Part shown: piece by piece, positions 26,049 through 34,204 of the stretch
Layout: every line of letters begins with the position of its first letter
Position numbering within the stretch: position 1 is the stretch's first letter
Source: Bacteroidota bacterium
GTDB taxonomy: Bacteria; Bacteroidota; Bacteroidia; UKL13-3
DNA length: 41,800 nucleotides
Direction of reading: 5' to 3'
Assembly: GCA_947446605.1 (NCBI GenBank)
Contig: CANFHJ010000008.1
Location: 1 to 41,800 of the forward strand
The notes under the pieces: generated by a model
What the model was told of the DNA's origin: nothing
The model's input: the letters and a program-made list of their open reading frames with translations, nothing else
Databases searched by the model: none
Translations under genes and position numbers: made by a program

Positions 26049-26077
26049 AAAAGAGGGGACCAAAAGTCCCCTCTTTT
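26049..26077 (+). terminator. Terminator-like hairpin in the leader directly before rimP
   Basis: AAAAGAGGGGAC (26049-26060) pairs perfectly with GTCCCCTCTTTT (26066-26077) around a CAAAA loop, and the right arm ends in TTTTGTT. It lies downstream of a good promoter and seven bases before the rimP ATG. It may simply end transcripts of the 24635 gene (53 bases after its stop), or act as an attenuator that also cuts rimP transcripts; either way rimP transcripts from 26040 must pass through it. Confidence 0.7.
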
Positions 26078-26084
26078 GTTACCT

Positions 26085-26549
26085 ATGCAGATCGTAGAAC
26101 AAATAAAAGAATGGAGCGCCGAGGTTTTAGAACCATCGGTTTTTGTGGTAAGCGTTGAGTTTAAGCCAGGTGGAGATAAATTACTTGTGCTCATAGACAG
26201 TGATGGGCCCCTCACCATTGAACAATGCAGGAGCCTAAACAGACACCTCTCAAACAAATTGGATGAAACCGATTATGGTGATACCCCCTATAAATTAGAA
26301 GTTTCATCTCCAGGTGTAGATAGACCATTGCAATTGGCACGCCAATACAATAAACATATTGGCAGGGAATTTAAAATTATTTTAAAAGCCAAAACAGAAT
26401 TGGAAGTTAAACTAATTGGCATCAATGAAAATGTTCTAAACGTTCAATTAAAAGATAAAAAGAAAGCATACCAAGCCAAAGAACCAAGCTTTAAAGATAT
26501 TCTTATGGAAGATATTGAAGAAGCCTTTGTAATGGTATCCTTTAATTAG
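26085..26549 (+). CDS. rimP: Ribosome maturation factor RimP
   Basis: Needed for assembly of the 30S subunit. ATG 26085 gives MQIVEQIKEWSAEVLEPSVFV and 154 residues, a normal length; an in-frame TTG at 26076 is buried in the leader hairpin and is a poor start. The N-terminal alpha/beta domain holds DKLLVLIDSDGPLTIEQCRSLNRHLSNKLD in its expected order, and the hinge motif YKLEVSSPGVDRPL (about 69-82) is diagnostic. A C-terminal SH3-like domain follows (about 92-154). nusA starts 19 bases after its stop, and infB follows, the conserved rimP-nusA-infB order. Confidence 0.95.
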   Translation: MQIVEQIKEWSAEVLEPSVFVVSVEFKPGGDKLLVLIDSDGPLTIEQCRSLNRHLSNKLDETDYGDTPYKLEVSSPGVDRPLQLARQYNKHIGREFKIILKAKTELEVKLIGINENVLNVQLKDKKKAYQAKEPSFKDILMEDIEEAFVMVSFN

Positions 26550-26568
26550 AAATATAAATAATAAGTAT

Positions 26569-27804
26569 ATGCACAGTGCAGGACTAATCGACTCGTTTAG
26601 CGAGTTTAAGGAGTTTAAAAACATCGACCGCGCAACCATGCAGCGCGTGTTGGAAGATGTGTTTCGCGGTATGTTGCGCAAGCGCTACAACAACGACGAA
26701 AACTTTGACGTGATTATCAATGATAAGAGTGGTGACTTAGAAATTTGGCACAACCGTAACATTGTTCATGATGGTGAAGTTGAAAATGAAAACATGCAAA
26801 TTGCCTATTCAGATGCGGTTAAAATTGAACCGGATTTTGAAATTGGTGAAGATGTTACCCAAGAAGTTGGATTGCAAATATTTGGCAGAAGAGCCGTTCT
26901 TTCTGCTCGTCAAACACTACTTTCTAAAGTATTAGAATTAGAAAAAGACGAATTCTACAAAAAATACAAAGACCGTGTGGGCGAGGTTGTTTCTGGAGAA
27001 GTTTACCAAATCTGGAAAAAAGAAATCATGGTATTGGACGATGAAGGCAACGAATTATTGTTACCTAAAACTGAAATGATTCCAGCAGATTTCTATAAAA
27101 AAGGCGATGCCATTCGTGCCGTTGTTTTGAAAGTAGAAATGCATAATGGAAACCCAAGAATTTTATTGAGTCGCACCTCTGGTACCTTCTTAGAGCGCTT
27201 GTTCGAACAAGAGGTTCCTGAAATTATTGATGGTTTAATTAGCATCAAGAAAATTGTACGCGAACCAGGTGAAAGAGCAAAAGTGGCTGTTGAAAGCTAC
27301 GACGATCGTATTGATCCAGTTGGCGCTTGTGTGGGTATGAAAGGTTCTCGTATACATGGTATCGTTCGTGAATTAAGAAACGAAAATATTGACGTTATTA
27401 ATTATACAACCAACCCAAGTCTATTGGTTCAGCGCTCTTTAAGCCCTGCTAAGGTTTCTTCAATTAAAATTGATGAAGAAAGAAAACGTGTTTCTGTATT
27501 CTTAAAACCAGATCAAGTTTCTTTGGCTATCGGTAAAGGTGGTCATAATATTAAATTGGCTGGTAAATTAGCTGGATATGAAATTGATGTTTACAGAGAA
27601 GCTGAAAGCGAAGAAGAGGATATTGATTTGGATGAATTTAGCGATGAAATTGATAGTTGGATCATAGACGAACTAAAAGGACTTGGCTTAGACACGGCAA
27701 AAAGTGTATTGGCTATTTCCAATGAAGAATTGGTTCGCAGAACGGAGCTTGAAGAAGAAACTGTGCAAGAAGTGCGCAGAATTTTAGAAGCTGAGTTTGA
27801 ATAA
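26569..27804 (+). CDS. nusA: Transcription termination/antitermination factor NusA
   Basis: Binds RNA polymerase and nascent RNA to control pausing, termination and antitermination. The 411-residue protein has the N-terminal polymerase-binding domain (about 1-130; NIDRATMQRVLEDVFRGMLRK, FGRRAVLSARQTLLSK), an S1 domain (about 131-200; GEVVSGEVYQIWKKEIMVLDD), two KH domains (about 230-345; DPVGACVGMKGSRIHGIVREL and LAIGKGGHNIKLAGKLAGYEID) and a short acidic C-terminus with one helix-hairpin-helix-like unit (LKGLGLDTAKSVLAISNEEL). The long acidic repeat domains of enteric NusA are absent, as usual outside Proteobacteria. It is followed by a 192-base structured gap and infB. Confidence 0.96.
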   Translation: MHSAGLIDSFSEFKEFKNIDRATMQRVLEDVFRGMLRKRYNNDENFDVIINDKSGDLEIWHNRNIVHDGEVENENMQIAYSDAVKIEPDFEIGEDVTQEVGLQIFGRRAVLSARQTLLSKVLELEKDEFYKKYKDRVGEVVSGEVYQIWKKEIMVLDDEGNELLLPKTEMIPADFYKKGDAIRAVVLKVEMHNGNPRILLSRTSGTFLERLFEQEVPEIIDGLISIKKIVREPGERAKVAVESYDDRIDPVGACVGMKGSRIHGIVRELRNENIDVINYTTNPSLLVQRSLSPAKVSSIKIDEERKRVSVFLKPDQVSLAIGKGGHNIKLAGKLAGYEIDVYREAESEEEDIDLDEFSDEIDSWIIDELKGLGLDTAKSVLAISNEELVRRTELEEETVQEVRRILEAEFE

Positions 27805-27811
27805 GATGAAT

Positions 27812-27966
27812 ACCAAAAAAGAATAAGCAAGCTATGTGAGCTAAACCCTCCTAGCGTCTTTTTGTGTCAAAGGCCTGAAAACTCCGATAACAAAGCTTGC
27901 TTATGCTTTTTTATTTGGTGTTTTTCAGGCCTTCATGTTGAATATCCATGAATAAAAACGATATTC
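27812..27966 (+). ncRNA. Candidate structured leader or attenuator between nusA and infB
   Basis: Two inverted repeats are interleaved. Arm A (27812-27833, core ATAAGCAAGCT at 27823-27833) pairs with A' (27894-27919, core AGCTTGCTTAT at 27894-27904); outside the core, G-C and six A-T pairs extend the stem, and A' runs into TTTTTTATTT. Arm B (27870-27881, AAGGCCTGAAAA) pairs perfectly with B' (27922-27933). B lies inside the A-A' loop and A' inside the B-B' loop, so the stems form a pseudoknot or exclude each other. A third hairpin GAATATC/GATATTC (27940-27946, 27960-27966) follows. No open frame or promoter box is seen. I do not recognise it as a known riboswitch, tmRNA, 6S or SRP RNA. Confidence 0.5.
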
Positions 27967-27996
27967 GCAGTAATTTTTAGGAAGAAAAAGCGCAGA

Positions 27997-30900
27997 ATGA
28001 GCGAAACAACAGGAACAAAGAGAATCAATGCCGTAATGAAGGAGCTAAATGTGGGGATGACCACTTTAGTTGAAGTTTTGGCTAAAAAAGGGCATGCCAT
28101 TGAGGCAAAGCCTACTACCAAACTTTCAGAAGATCAGTACGCAATACTATTGTCCGAATTCTCCTCAGAGAAAAAAGTTAAAGACGAGGCCAATAAACTT
28201 GGCCGCGATAGGCTCAAACCAAAAGATACTGTTCACGAAATCCCTAAACCCAAAGCTCTTGTAGCCGAAGAAGAGGAAGAAGAAGATGGTATGCTTATTA
28301 AATCTGGTTTGGCTAATACCCAAAACAAAAAAGTGGAAGCGCCCGCACCTGTGGCACCTCCAGTAATTGATGTGCCTGCGCCGATGGTGGAACCAGTGAA
28401 AGTAGAAGCACCAAAAGTGGAAGCACCAATTGTAAATGCACCTGAAGAAAAAGAAGAAGGTGGCTTAAAGGTAATGGGTAAGATTGATTTGGATTCCCTT
28501 AAAAAACCAAAAGCAAAAGCTAAAAAAGCAGAGCCTAAAGTTGAAGAGCCTGTTGCCCCAGCTCCTAAGAAAAAAACCAAAGAAGAGCCAAAAACCGAAA
28601 TTCCTGTTGCTCCAGCAGCAATAGCTAATGAAGTTGAAACAATTGCTCCTCCAGCAAAAATAATAGAAGCTCCGCAAGAAATTGTTGAAGCCGAAGAACC
28701 TTCAGTTACAGAAGTTAAATACGAAAAGTTAGAAGGTTTAAAGGTAATGGGCAAAATAGAGCTCAGACAAGACCCCCCAGCTAAAAAACAAAATCCCGTA
28801 GCAAGTAGTGACGATCCAAACGGAAAACGCAAACGTAAACGCAAACAAATAGGTGGTGACCAACCTGGAACCCAGCGAGTAGACCCAAATAAACCAGCTG
28901 ATCCAAACCGTCCACGCACCGGATACCAAGGTACAAACAACCGTGGTCCTGGACAAGGTGGTGGATACCAAGGCACCAATAACCGTGGTCCTGGACAAGG
29001 TGGCGGGTACCAAGGCACCAATAACCGTTATGGCAACAAACCAGGCGCGCCTGGACAAGGTGCTAACCGTTTTGGCAAACCTGAAGAAAAAACTGAAATT
29101 AGCGATAAAGAAATTCAAGATAAATTAAAGGCAACTCTTGCCCGCCTGAACCCAGGCAGCAAGAATCCTAATATTGGTGCGGTTAGATCCAAAATTCGCA
29201 AGCAAAAACGTGACTTCAAAGCAAATGAGCGTGAAGAAGCAATGTTGCAAGAGGAAATGGAGAAAAACAAACTGAAGGTAACAGAATTTGTAACGGCAAA
29301 TGAACTTGCCCAAATGATGAACCTTCAAGTTACACAAATTATTAGCGCCTGTATGAGTTTAGGTATGATGGTGTCTATTAACCAACGCCTAGATGCAGAA
29401 ACCATTGCAATTGTAGCAGAAGAATTTGGATTTGAAGTAGAATTTGTTTCTGCAGAAATGGTGGAAGCAGTTGAGGAAGAAGTGGACGATCCAAGTACCC
29501 TTGAGCACCGCGCTCCTATTGTAACTGTAATGGGTCACGTAGATCATGGTAAAACATCTTTACTCGATTATGTGCGTAGCGCTAACGTAGTAAAAGGCGA
29601 AGCGGGTGGTATTACACAGCATATAGGTGCCTACGAAGTAAAATTAGATAACGGCAAGAAAATTACCTTCCTCGATACTCCTGGTCACGAAGCTTTTACG
29701 GCTATGCGTGCAAGGGGAGCCAAAATTACCGACATCGTAATTATTGTAATTGCAGCAGATGATTCTGTAATGCCACAAACCAAAGAGGCTATCTCCCACT
29801 CATTGGCAGCAGGCGTTCCAATTATTTTTGCCATCAATAAAATTGACCGTGATTCTGCTAATCCAGATAGAATTCGTGAGCAACTCTCTGCCATGAATAT
29901 CCTTGTTGAAGAATGGGGCGGTAAATACCAATGCCAAGAAATATCTGCCAAAAAAGGTACAGGTATTGAAGCATTATTAGAAAAAGTATTGCTTGAGGCA
30001 GAAATGCTCGACCTAAAAGCAAATCCAAATAAACGTGCTGTAGGTTCTATTATTGAAGCAACTTTGGATAAAGGACGTGGTATAGTTACTACCGTAATGG
30101 TTCAAAGTGGTACAATGAAAGTGGGCGATCCGCTTTTAGCTGGAACTAACAATGGTAAAGTAAGAGCCATGTTTGACGAACGTGGAAAGAAAATGCTTTT
30201 GGCTGGACCAAGTACACCAGTTGTTATTCTTGGTTTTGATGGTGCCCCACAAGCAGGTGACCGTTTTATGGTAACCAAAAATGAACAAGAAGCGAAAGAA
30301 ATTGCCAATAAACGCCAACAATTGCAACGTGAGCAAGGTATTAGAACCAATAAACATATTACCTTAGATGAAATCGGAAGACGATTAGCAATTGGTAACT
30401 TTAAAGAATTAAATGTTATTGTTAAAGGCGACGTGGATGGTTCTGTGGAAGCATTAGCAGATTCATTGATTAAACTTTCAACTCCAGAAGTTCAGTTGAG
30501 TGTTATTTATAAAGCGGTAGGACAAATTTCTGAAAGTGATGTAATGTTAGCTTCAGCTTCGGATGCCATTATCGTTGGTTTCCAAGTTCGTCCAAGCCCG
30601 CAAGCCAGAAAACTTGCAGAAACAGAATCAATAGACATTCGTCTTTACTCTGTTATTTACAATGCAATTGAAGAAATTAAATCTGCAATTGAAGGTATGT
30701 TGGCGCCAACCATTGAAGAGAAAATATTGGGTAACGCACAAATCCGTGAGGTGTTTAAAATCACTAAAGTGGGTACCGTTGCAGGTTGTATGGTTACCGA
30801 CGGGAAATTGGTTAGAAATGCTAAAATCCGCTTAATTAGAGATGGTGTAGTTGTATTCTCAGGTGCACTTTCTTCACTTAAACGATTTAAAGACGATGCC

Positions 30901-31017
30901 AAAGAAGTGGCAACCGGTTTTGATTGCGGTTTAACCATTAACAATTACAATGATTTAAGAGAAGGTGACTATGTAGAAGCCTACGAAGAAATTGAAGTAA
31001 AACGTACCTTGAAATAA
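27997..31017 (+). CDS. infB: Translation initiation factor IF-2
   Basis: GTPase that brings initiator tRNA to the 30S subunit. At 1006 residues it has a long N-terminal extension typical of Bacteroidota. It opens with an IF2_N domain (about 1-55, [26 protein letters not shown]), then a disordered lysine/proline/alanine-rich region (about 65-370) with two copies of LKVMGKI(D/E)L and a glycine-rich tandem repeat, then a second IF2_N-like domain (about 425-485). The G domain begins near 505: GHVDHGKTS (G1), a T in GITQHIG (G2), DTPGHEAF (G3), NKID (G4). Domains II to IV complete the C-terminus. It is preceded by a structured gap after nusA and closed by a bidirectional terminator. Confidence 0.97.
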   Translation: MSETTGTKRINAVMKELNVGMTTLVEVLAKKGHAIEAKPTTKLSEDQYAILLSEFSSEKKVKDEANKLGRDRLKPKDTVHEIPKPKALVAEEEEEEDGMLIKSGLANTQNKKVEAPAPVAPPVIDVPAPMVEPVKVEAPKVEAPIVNAPEEKEEGGLKVMGKIDLDSLKKPKAKAKKAEPKVEEPVAPAPKKKTKEEPKTEIPVAPAAIANEVETIAPPAKIIEAPQEIVEAEEPSVTEVKYEKLEGLKVMGKIELRQDPPAKKQNPVASSDDPNGKRKRKRKQIGGDQPGTQRVDPNKPADPNRPRTGYQGTNNRGPGQGGGYQGTNNRGPGQGGGYQGTNNRYGNKPGAPGQGANRFGKPEEKTEISDKEIQDKLKATLARLNPGSKNPNIGAVRSKIRKQKRDFKANEREEAMLQEEMEKNKLKVTEFVTANELAQMMNLQVTQIISACMSLGMMVSINQRLDAETIAIVAEEFGFEVEFVSAEMVEAVEEEVDDPSTLEHRAPIVTVMGHVDHGKTSLLDYVRSANVVKGEAGGITQHIGAYEVKLDNGKKITFLDTPGHEAFTAMRARGAKITDIVIIVIAADDSVMPQTKEAISHSLAAGVPIIFAINKIDRDSANPDRIREQLSAMNILVEEWGGKYQCQEISAKKGTGIEALLEKVLLEAEMLDLKANPNKRAVGSIIEATLDKGRGIVTTVMVQSGTMKVGDPLLAGTNNGKVRAMFDERGKKMLLAGPSTPVVILGFDGAPQAGDRFMVTKNEQEAKEIANKRQQLQREQGIRTNKHITLDEIGRRLAIGNFKELNVIVKGDVDGSVEALADSLIKLSTPEVQLSVIYKAVGQISESDVMLASASDAIIVGFQVRPSPQARKLAETESIDIRLYSVIYNAIEEIKSAIEGMLAPTIEEKILGNAQIREVFKITKVGTVAGCMVTDGKLVRNAKIRLIRDGVVVFSGALSSLKRFKDDAKEVATGFDCGLTINNYNDLREGDYVEAYEEIEVKRTLK
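28921..29028 (+). repeat. Tandem 42-bp repeat inside infB ([14 protein letters not shown] units)
   Basis: Two full 42-bp units start at 28921 and 28963 and a third, partial one at 29005; each full unit encodes 14 residues [14 protein letters not shown]. The copies differ only at third positions and a few bases, so slippage or recombination could change copy number without shifting the frame. The segment lies in the disordered N-terminal region of IF-2. Confidence 0.9.
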
Positions 31018-31033
31018 ATTTAAATAGAATAAA

Positions 31034-31073
31034 ATAAAAAAAGGTTCAGCAAATAGTTGTTGAACCTTTTTTT
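31034..31073. terminator. Bidirectional terminator between infB and the redoxin gene
   Basis: AAAAAAGGTTCAGCAA pairs with TTGTTGAACCTTTTTT through one G-T wobble around an ATAG loop, with A-run and T-run on opposite sides. It lies between two converging genes. Confidence 0.92.
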
Positions 31074-31079
31074 ATGAGT

Positions 31080-31691
31080 CTATTTTCTAAAATAAATTTG
31101 GCAGCCAATTGATTTTGTATCTTCTATACTAGGATCTTTACCAGCCAAAAGATCTTCAACAGCATTTCTAACATAGGGTACTTCTACTTTTTCCGGCTCA
31201 GACCCATTGTCATCTATAGCGCCAGAATATTTAATAACCCATCTATTATCTTGCCTCCAAAGCACAAAAGCATGAGGCGTTTTTTGCGCATTAAATTGCT
31301 TGGCAACAACTTGAGTTGCATCTGTTAAATATTCGAAATTAAATTGCTCAACTTTAGCTTTAATTGCCATTTGTAAATAGCCATCCTCCTCGTAAAGCAT
31401 ACTGTCCGTTGAACTAATGGCTATTAATGGAACACCTTTGGCACTATAAATTTTATTCAGTTCATTTAATCTTCCAGGATACAATTTAGCAAATGGACAA
31501 TGATTGCATGTAAAAACAACTATTACACCCTTGCAATTTCTATAATCATTTAATTCTATCCATTTCCCGCTTGTACTATATAATCTAAAGTTATCTATTA
31601 CTTTATTTTTTTGTTTCGGTACGAACCCAAGAAATAAGAAAAAGGAAAATAGGAAACCCAAAAAATTAATTACCCTTTTTTTTATGTGCAT
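31080..31691 (-). CDS. Exported or membrane-anchored redoxin with CNHCP motif
   Basis: A 203-residue thioredoxin-fold protein with an N-terminal hydrophobic stretch (INFLGFLFSFFLFLGFV, about 8-24) that anchors or exports it. The AhpC/TSA-like domain shows IDNFRLYSTSGKWIELNDYRN, then VIVVFTCNHCPFAKLYPGRL (about 56-75) with CNHCP as the redox-active or metal-binding pair, PLIAISSTD, and the cis-proline TPHAFVLW (about 137-144). Bacterial CNHCP redoxins are poorly studied. It is the last of four leftward genes (MbnP-like, di-haem, YHYH, redoxin), 28 bases after the YHYH gene, so it may support disulfide or metal handling for those exported proteins. Confidence 0.82.
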   Translation of the reverse strand: MHIKKRVINFLGFLFSFFLFLGFVPKQKNKVIDNFRLYSTSGKWIELNDYRNCKGVIVVFTCNHCPFAKLYPGRLNELNKIYSAKGVPLIAISSTDSMLYEEDGYLQMAIKAKVEQFNFEYLTDATQVVAKQFNAQKTPHAFVLWRQDNRWVIKYSGAIDDNGSEPEKVEVPYVRNAVEDLLAGKDPSIEDTKSIGCQIYFRK

Positions 31692-31719
31692 GGAATAAAA
31701 TTATTAAAGCTACACATGC

Positions 31720-33075
31720 TTAATGAGCAATGATTAATTTTTTAATTACAAGTTGTGAATCGTTTGAAATTCGAACAAGATATTCACCATCATAAAGCAA
31801 CCTTGTTTCAAGATAAGCAATGGTACTCCCTTGCAAAATGTATGCAGATTGAATTAGCCTTCCGCTGAGGTCGAACAATTCTACTTTTAAATTTTCATGT
31901 AATAAACCCTCACTTTGAACGGCAACTATTTCTGAAGAAGGATTTGGGAATATAGAAATTTCCAAACTGCTTGAAATTGCTGCAGGAATGCCTGTTTTAG
32001 CGGGCTTATACTGCGTTACAGCCTCTGAAATGCTTGGCACTTTTGAAGCAGTTTTAACTCCATAATAAGTTGGGCCTATTAAATAGGGATAAGCAGAATT
32101 CCAATTTTCGTCTACTGTAGCAAAGTAGCAATAAATCCCATTTGGATATTCTGGCGTTACACAAAAACGACCATTATGAATATCTAAATAATCTGCAGAA
32201 ATTGGAGCTGTGTATTGGTAATCTTCTCTGAATAAGCCAAGCGGATAAGTTGTACTTACATCTGGCCCTGCTGTAACAGTTACCCCTGTATATAAAGTTG
32301 TTCTTGTTGTTATAGAACGTAAAGAAAAACTAGATTTCATTCTAACAATTCCTCCGGTTCCATCGGTGTTTTTAAAGGCATAAGCACCATAAACAGGAAA
32401 ACCATCATAGGCAAAGCCTAATAAAGGAGAATGCTTTGTTGAATCTAAAACATAAAGCCCATCTGCATCATACAAATTACAAACTGTTGAAATAACATTT
32501 TTATCTAATTTAAATGCACTCGGGTTCTGATGATGGTGGTAGTTTCCCATAGCTGGATGACCCTTAGAACAATCGAAACCACCACGTTCAGCTACAATAG
32601 CATCTCTGTTCCATACTTGATCTCCCATGCCACCTAAAGGTCCGCCTTTTAGTGAATTGGTTGCATTTTGCCACGATACCCCATCACGGTAATCAAACAT
32701 GGCAACACCATTGATAAAAATACCAATATTACCCCCCTGAGTTGGCGTGGCAGTTCCAGTGTTTTGTAAAGGGTTTAAGGGCAATTTAAAAATGGCATTT
32801 TGATTGGTTGTAACAGAAGGATTACCATCTAAAAAAGGCCCAGTAACATAAGAAGGAACACCATTGGCTCTAACATATACCGAAGCAGTTGAATAATAAA
32901 CGGCTAATACATTTGCAGAATCGGCATCATTAATTGCAGTTGAATTATTTTTTATATAGTGCCTTCCTTTAATACCAGTGGTATTATGTAACCAAGATAA
33001 TATGGCCGGGTTTGTTTGGGCATAAGCACTTATTCCTGAAACAAGAAATACGTATGCGATAAATAATCTTTTCAT
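31720..33075 (-). CDS. YHYH-domain protein with C-terminal T9SS sorting domain
   Basis: A 451-residue secreted protein. A signal peptide (MKRLFIAYVFLVSGISAYAQ, cleavage near 20) precedes the YHYH region, with GNYHHHQNP (about 177-185), GIFINGVAMFDYRDGVSW (about 118-135), DADGLYVLDSTKHSPLLGFAYDGFPVYG (about 203-230) and a late YCYFATVDENW segment. The last 75-80 residues (from ISIFPNPSSE) are a type A sorting domain for the type IX secretion system, which exports the protein to the cell surface. The histidine-rich core is suited to metal binding. It is third in the MbnP-like cluster, 100 bases after the di-haem gene. The biochemical activity of YHYH proteins is not established. Confidence 0.85.
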   Translation of the reverse strand: MKRLFIAYVFLVSGISAYAQTNPAILSWLHNTTGIKGRHYIKNNSTAINDADSANVLAVYYSTASVYVRANGVPSYVTGPFLDGNPSVTTNQNAIFKLPLNPLQNTGTATPTQGGNIGIFINGVAMFDYRDGVSWQNATNSLKGGPLGGMGDQVWNRDAIVAERGGFDCSKGHPAMGNYHHHQNPSAFKLDKNVISTVCNLYDADGLYVLDSTKHSPLLGFAYDGFPVYGAYAFKNTDGTGGIVRMKSSFSLRSITTRTTLYTGVTVTAGPDVSTTYPLGLFREDYQYTAPISADYLDIHNGRFCVTPEYPNGIYCYFATVDENWNSAYPYLIGPTYYGVKTASKVPSISEAVTQYKPAKTGIPAAISSSLEISIFPNPSSEIVAVQSEGLLHENLKVELFDLSGRLIQSAYILQGSTIAYLETRLLYDGEYLVRISNDSQLVIKKLIIAH

Positions 33076-33175
33076 AGGTGTAGGTTTTATTTTAAAAATT
33101 GGATATCTAAAACAAAAAATAAGACAATCAATCCTAAATTTTGTTTTAATTTTTATATTAGACGCCCAAAAAGAA

Positions 33176-34204
33176 CTAATCCTTCGTCATATTTAAAAAC
33201 ATTTTTCTTGGGTAAGAATAATTCTCATTAAATAAAAACTCTTTATCTGTAAGGCATAGCAGGAATGCGCTTAAGTCTACCCTTTCTTCCTTATTTAATT
33301 TAATAGGATCTTTAAGCAAATTTGACAAAGAAGAAGTTTTACACTTTGGTGACGTATAATGTAACAATACAGCTGAAATTGTTTTGAATCGACCATCATG
33401 CATATAAGGAAATGAAAATTCAATATTTCTTAAAGTTGGTACTTTAAATTTAAAAGAGTCTGAAATATTTTGTGTAATCATTAACCTCCCAAAATCACGT
33501 AAATTATCATCCACACATAAACCATTATTTTCAAATTCTAAATTGGTAAACAATGGTTCGGTATGACAACCATTACAATGGTTTTTAAAGAGAACATAAC
33601 CTTTTTTTTCTTGTGGTGTAAAATTTGCCTCATGCCGCATTACAGAATCATATTTTGAATTAGCACTTACCAAAGTGAGCAAAAATTGAGAAATAGATTT
33701 TAATACAAATTCACTTTTCACAATAGAGTCCCCATAGGCTTTTGCAACTAATGATTTATATAATTTTGAACGGTTCAATTTTACAAGCAACGAATCTAAA
33801 CGCTCACCCATTTCTTTAGGATGGGTAATTGGCGCAAGCGCTTGCATATCTAGATGATTAATTGCACCATCCCACATGAAGCTTTTATGCCAAGCAAGGT
33901 TCATTAAAGTAGGGGAATTTCTTGTACCAATGCTGTCATAAATTCCATGACTAAGCGCATGGTCTGCATGGGTGAATGCGTTGTATTGTGAATGGCAACT
34001 TGCACAAGAAATAGTATTATTCTTTGATAAAATTGGGTCGTAAAAAAGCGCTCTACCTAATAAAACTACATCTTCGCTTAATGGATTGCGTTTAAAATTA
34101 TAAACTGGTTTCGGCCATCCTTTTGGTATTTGCAAATCAAATTTGGTTTGCGCAACAAATCCAAAAAACGACAAAATAATTAAATATATGAATAGCCTTT
34201 TCAT
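33176..34204 (-). CDS. Di-haem protein of the cytochrome c peroxidase/MauG/MbnH family
   Basis: A 342-residue periplasmic protein with a signal peptide (MKRLFIYLIILSFFGFVAQ). Two c-type haem sites are visible: CASCH at 67-71 and CNGCH at 210-214. Family segments include LGRALFYDPILSKNNTISC, GTRNSPTLMNLAW, MWDGAINHLDMQALAPITHPKEMG (about 110-133) and VPTLRNIEFSFPYMHDGRF in the C-terminal part. Peroxidases of this family reduce H2O2; MauG and MbnH instead oxidise tryptophan on a partner protein. Its ATG overlaps the stop of the MbnP-like gene by one base (TAATG), so the two are translationally coupled, which favours the MbnH role over plain peroxidase. Confidence 0.88.
   Translation of the reverse strand: MKRLFIYLIILSFFGFVAQTKFDLQIPKGWPKPVYNFKRNPLSEDVVLLGRALFYDPILSKNNTISCASCHSQYNAFTHADHALSHGIYDSIGTRNSPTLMNLAWHKSFMWDGAINHLDMQALAPITHPKEMGERLDSLLVKLNRSKLYKSLVAKAYGDSIVKSEFVLKSISQFLLTLVSANSKYDSVMRHEANFTPQEKKGYVLFKNHCNGCHTEPLFTNLEFENNGLCVDDNLRDFGRLMITQNISDSFKFKVPTLRNIEFSFPYMHDGRFKTISAVLLHYTSPKCKTSSLSNLLKDPIKLNKEERVDLSAFLLCLTDKEFLFNENYSYPRKMFLNMTKD

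Noticed and set aside
27199-27216. Palindrome CTTGTTCGAACAAG within nusA
   Set aside because: Perfect 14-bp palindrome but encodes conserved NusA residues (LFEQE), lacks the GG/CC flanks of the recurring motif, and is a single case.
27812-27966. Known RNA families (tmRNA, 6S, SRP, SAM, TPP, cobalamin riboswitches) as explanation for the nusA-infB gap
   Set aside because: None of the conserved sequence elements I know for these was found; a covariance-model search would be needed to settle it.
28233-29021. 262-residue proline/serine-rich frame opposite infB
   Set aside because: Low-complexity shadow of the repetitive, codon-biased IF-2 arm; no start signal or promoter.
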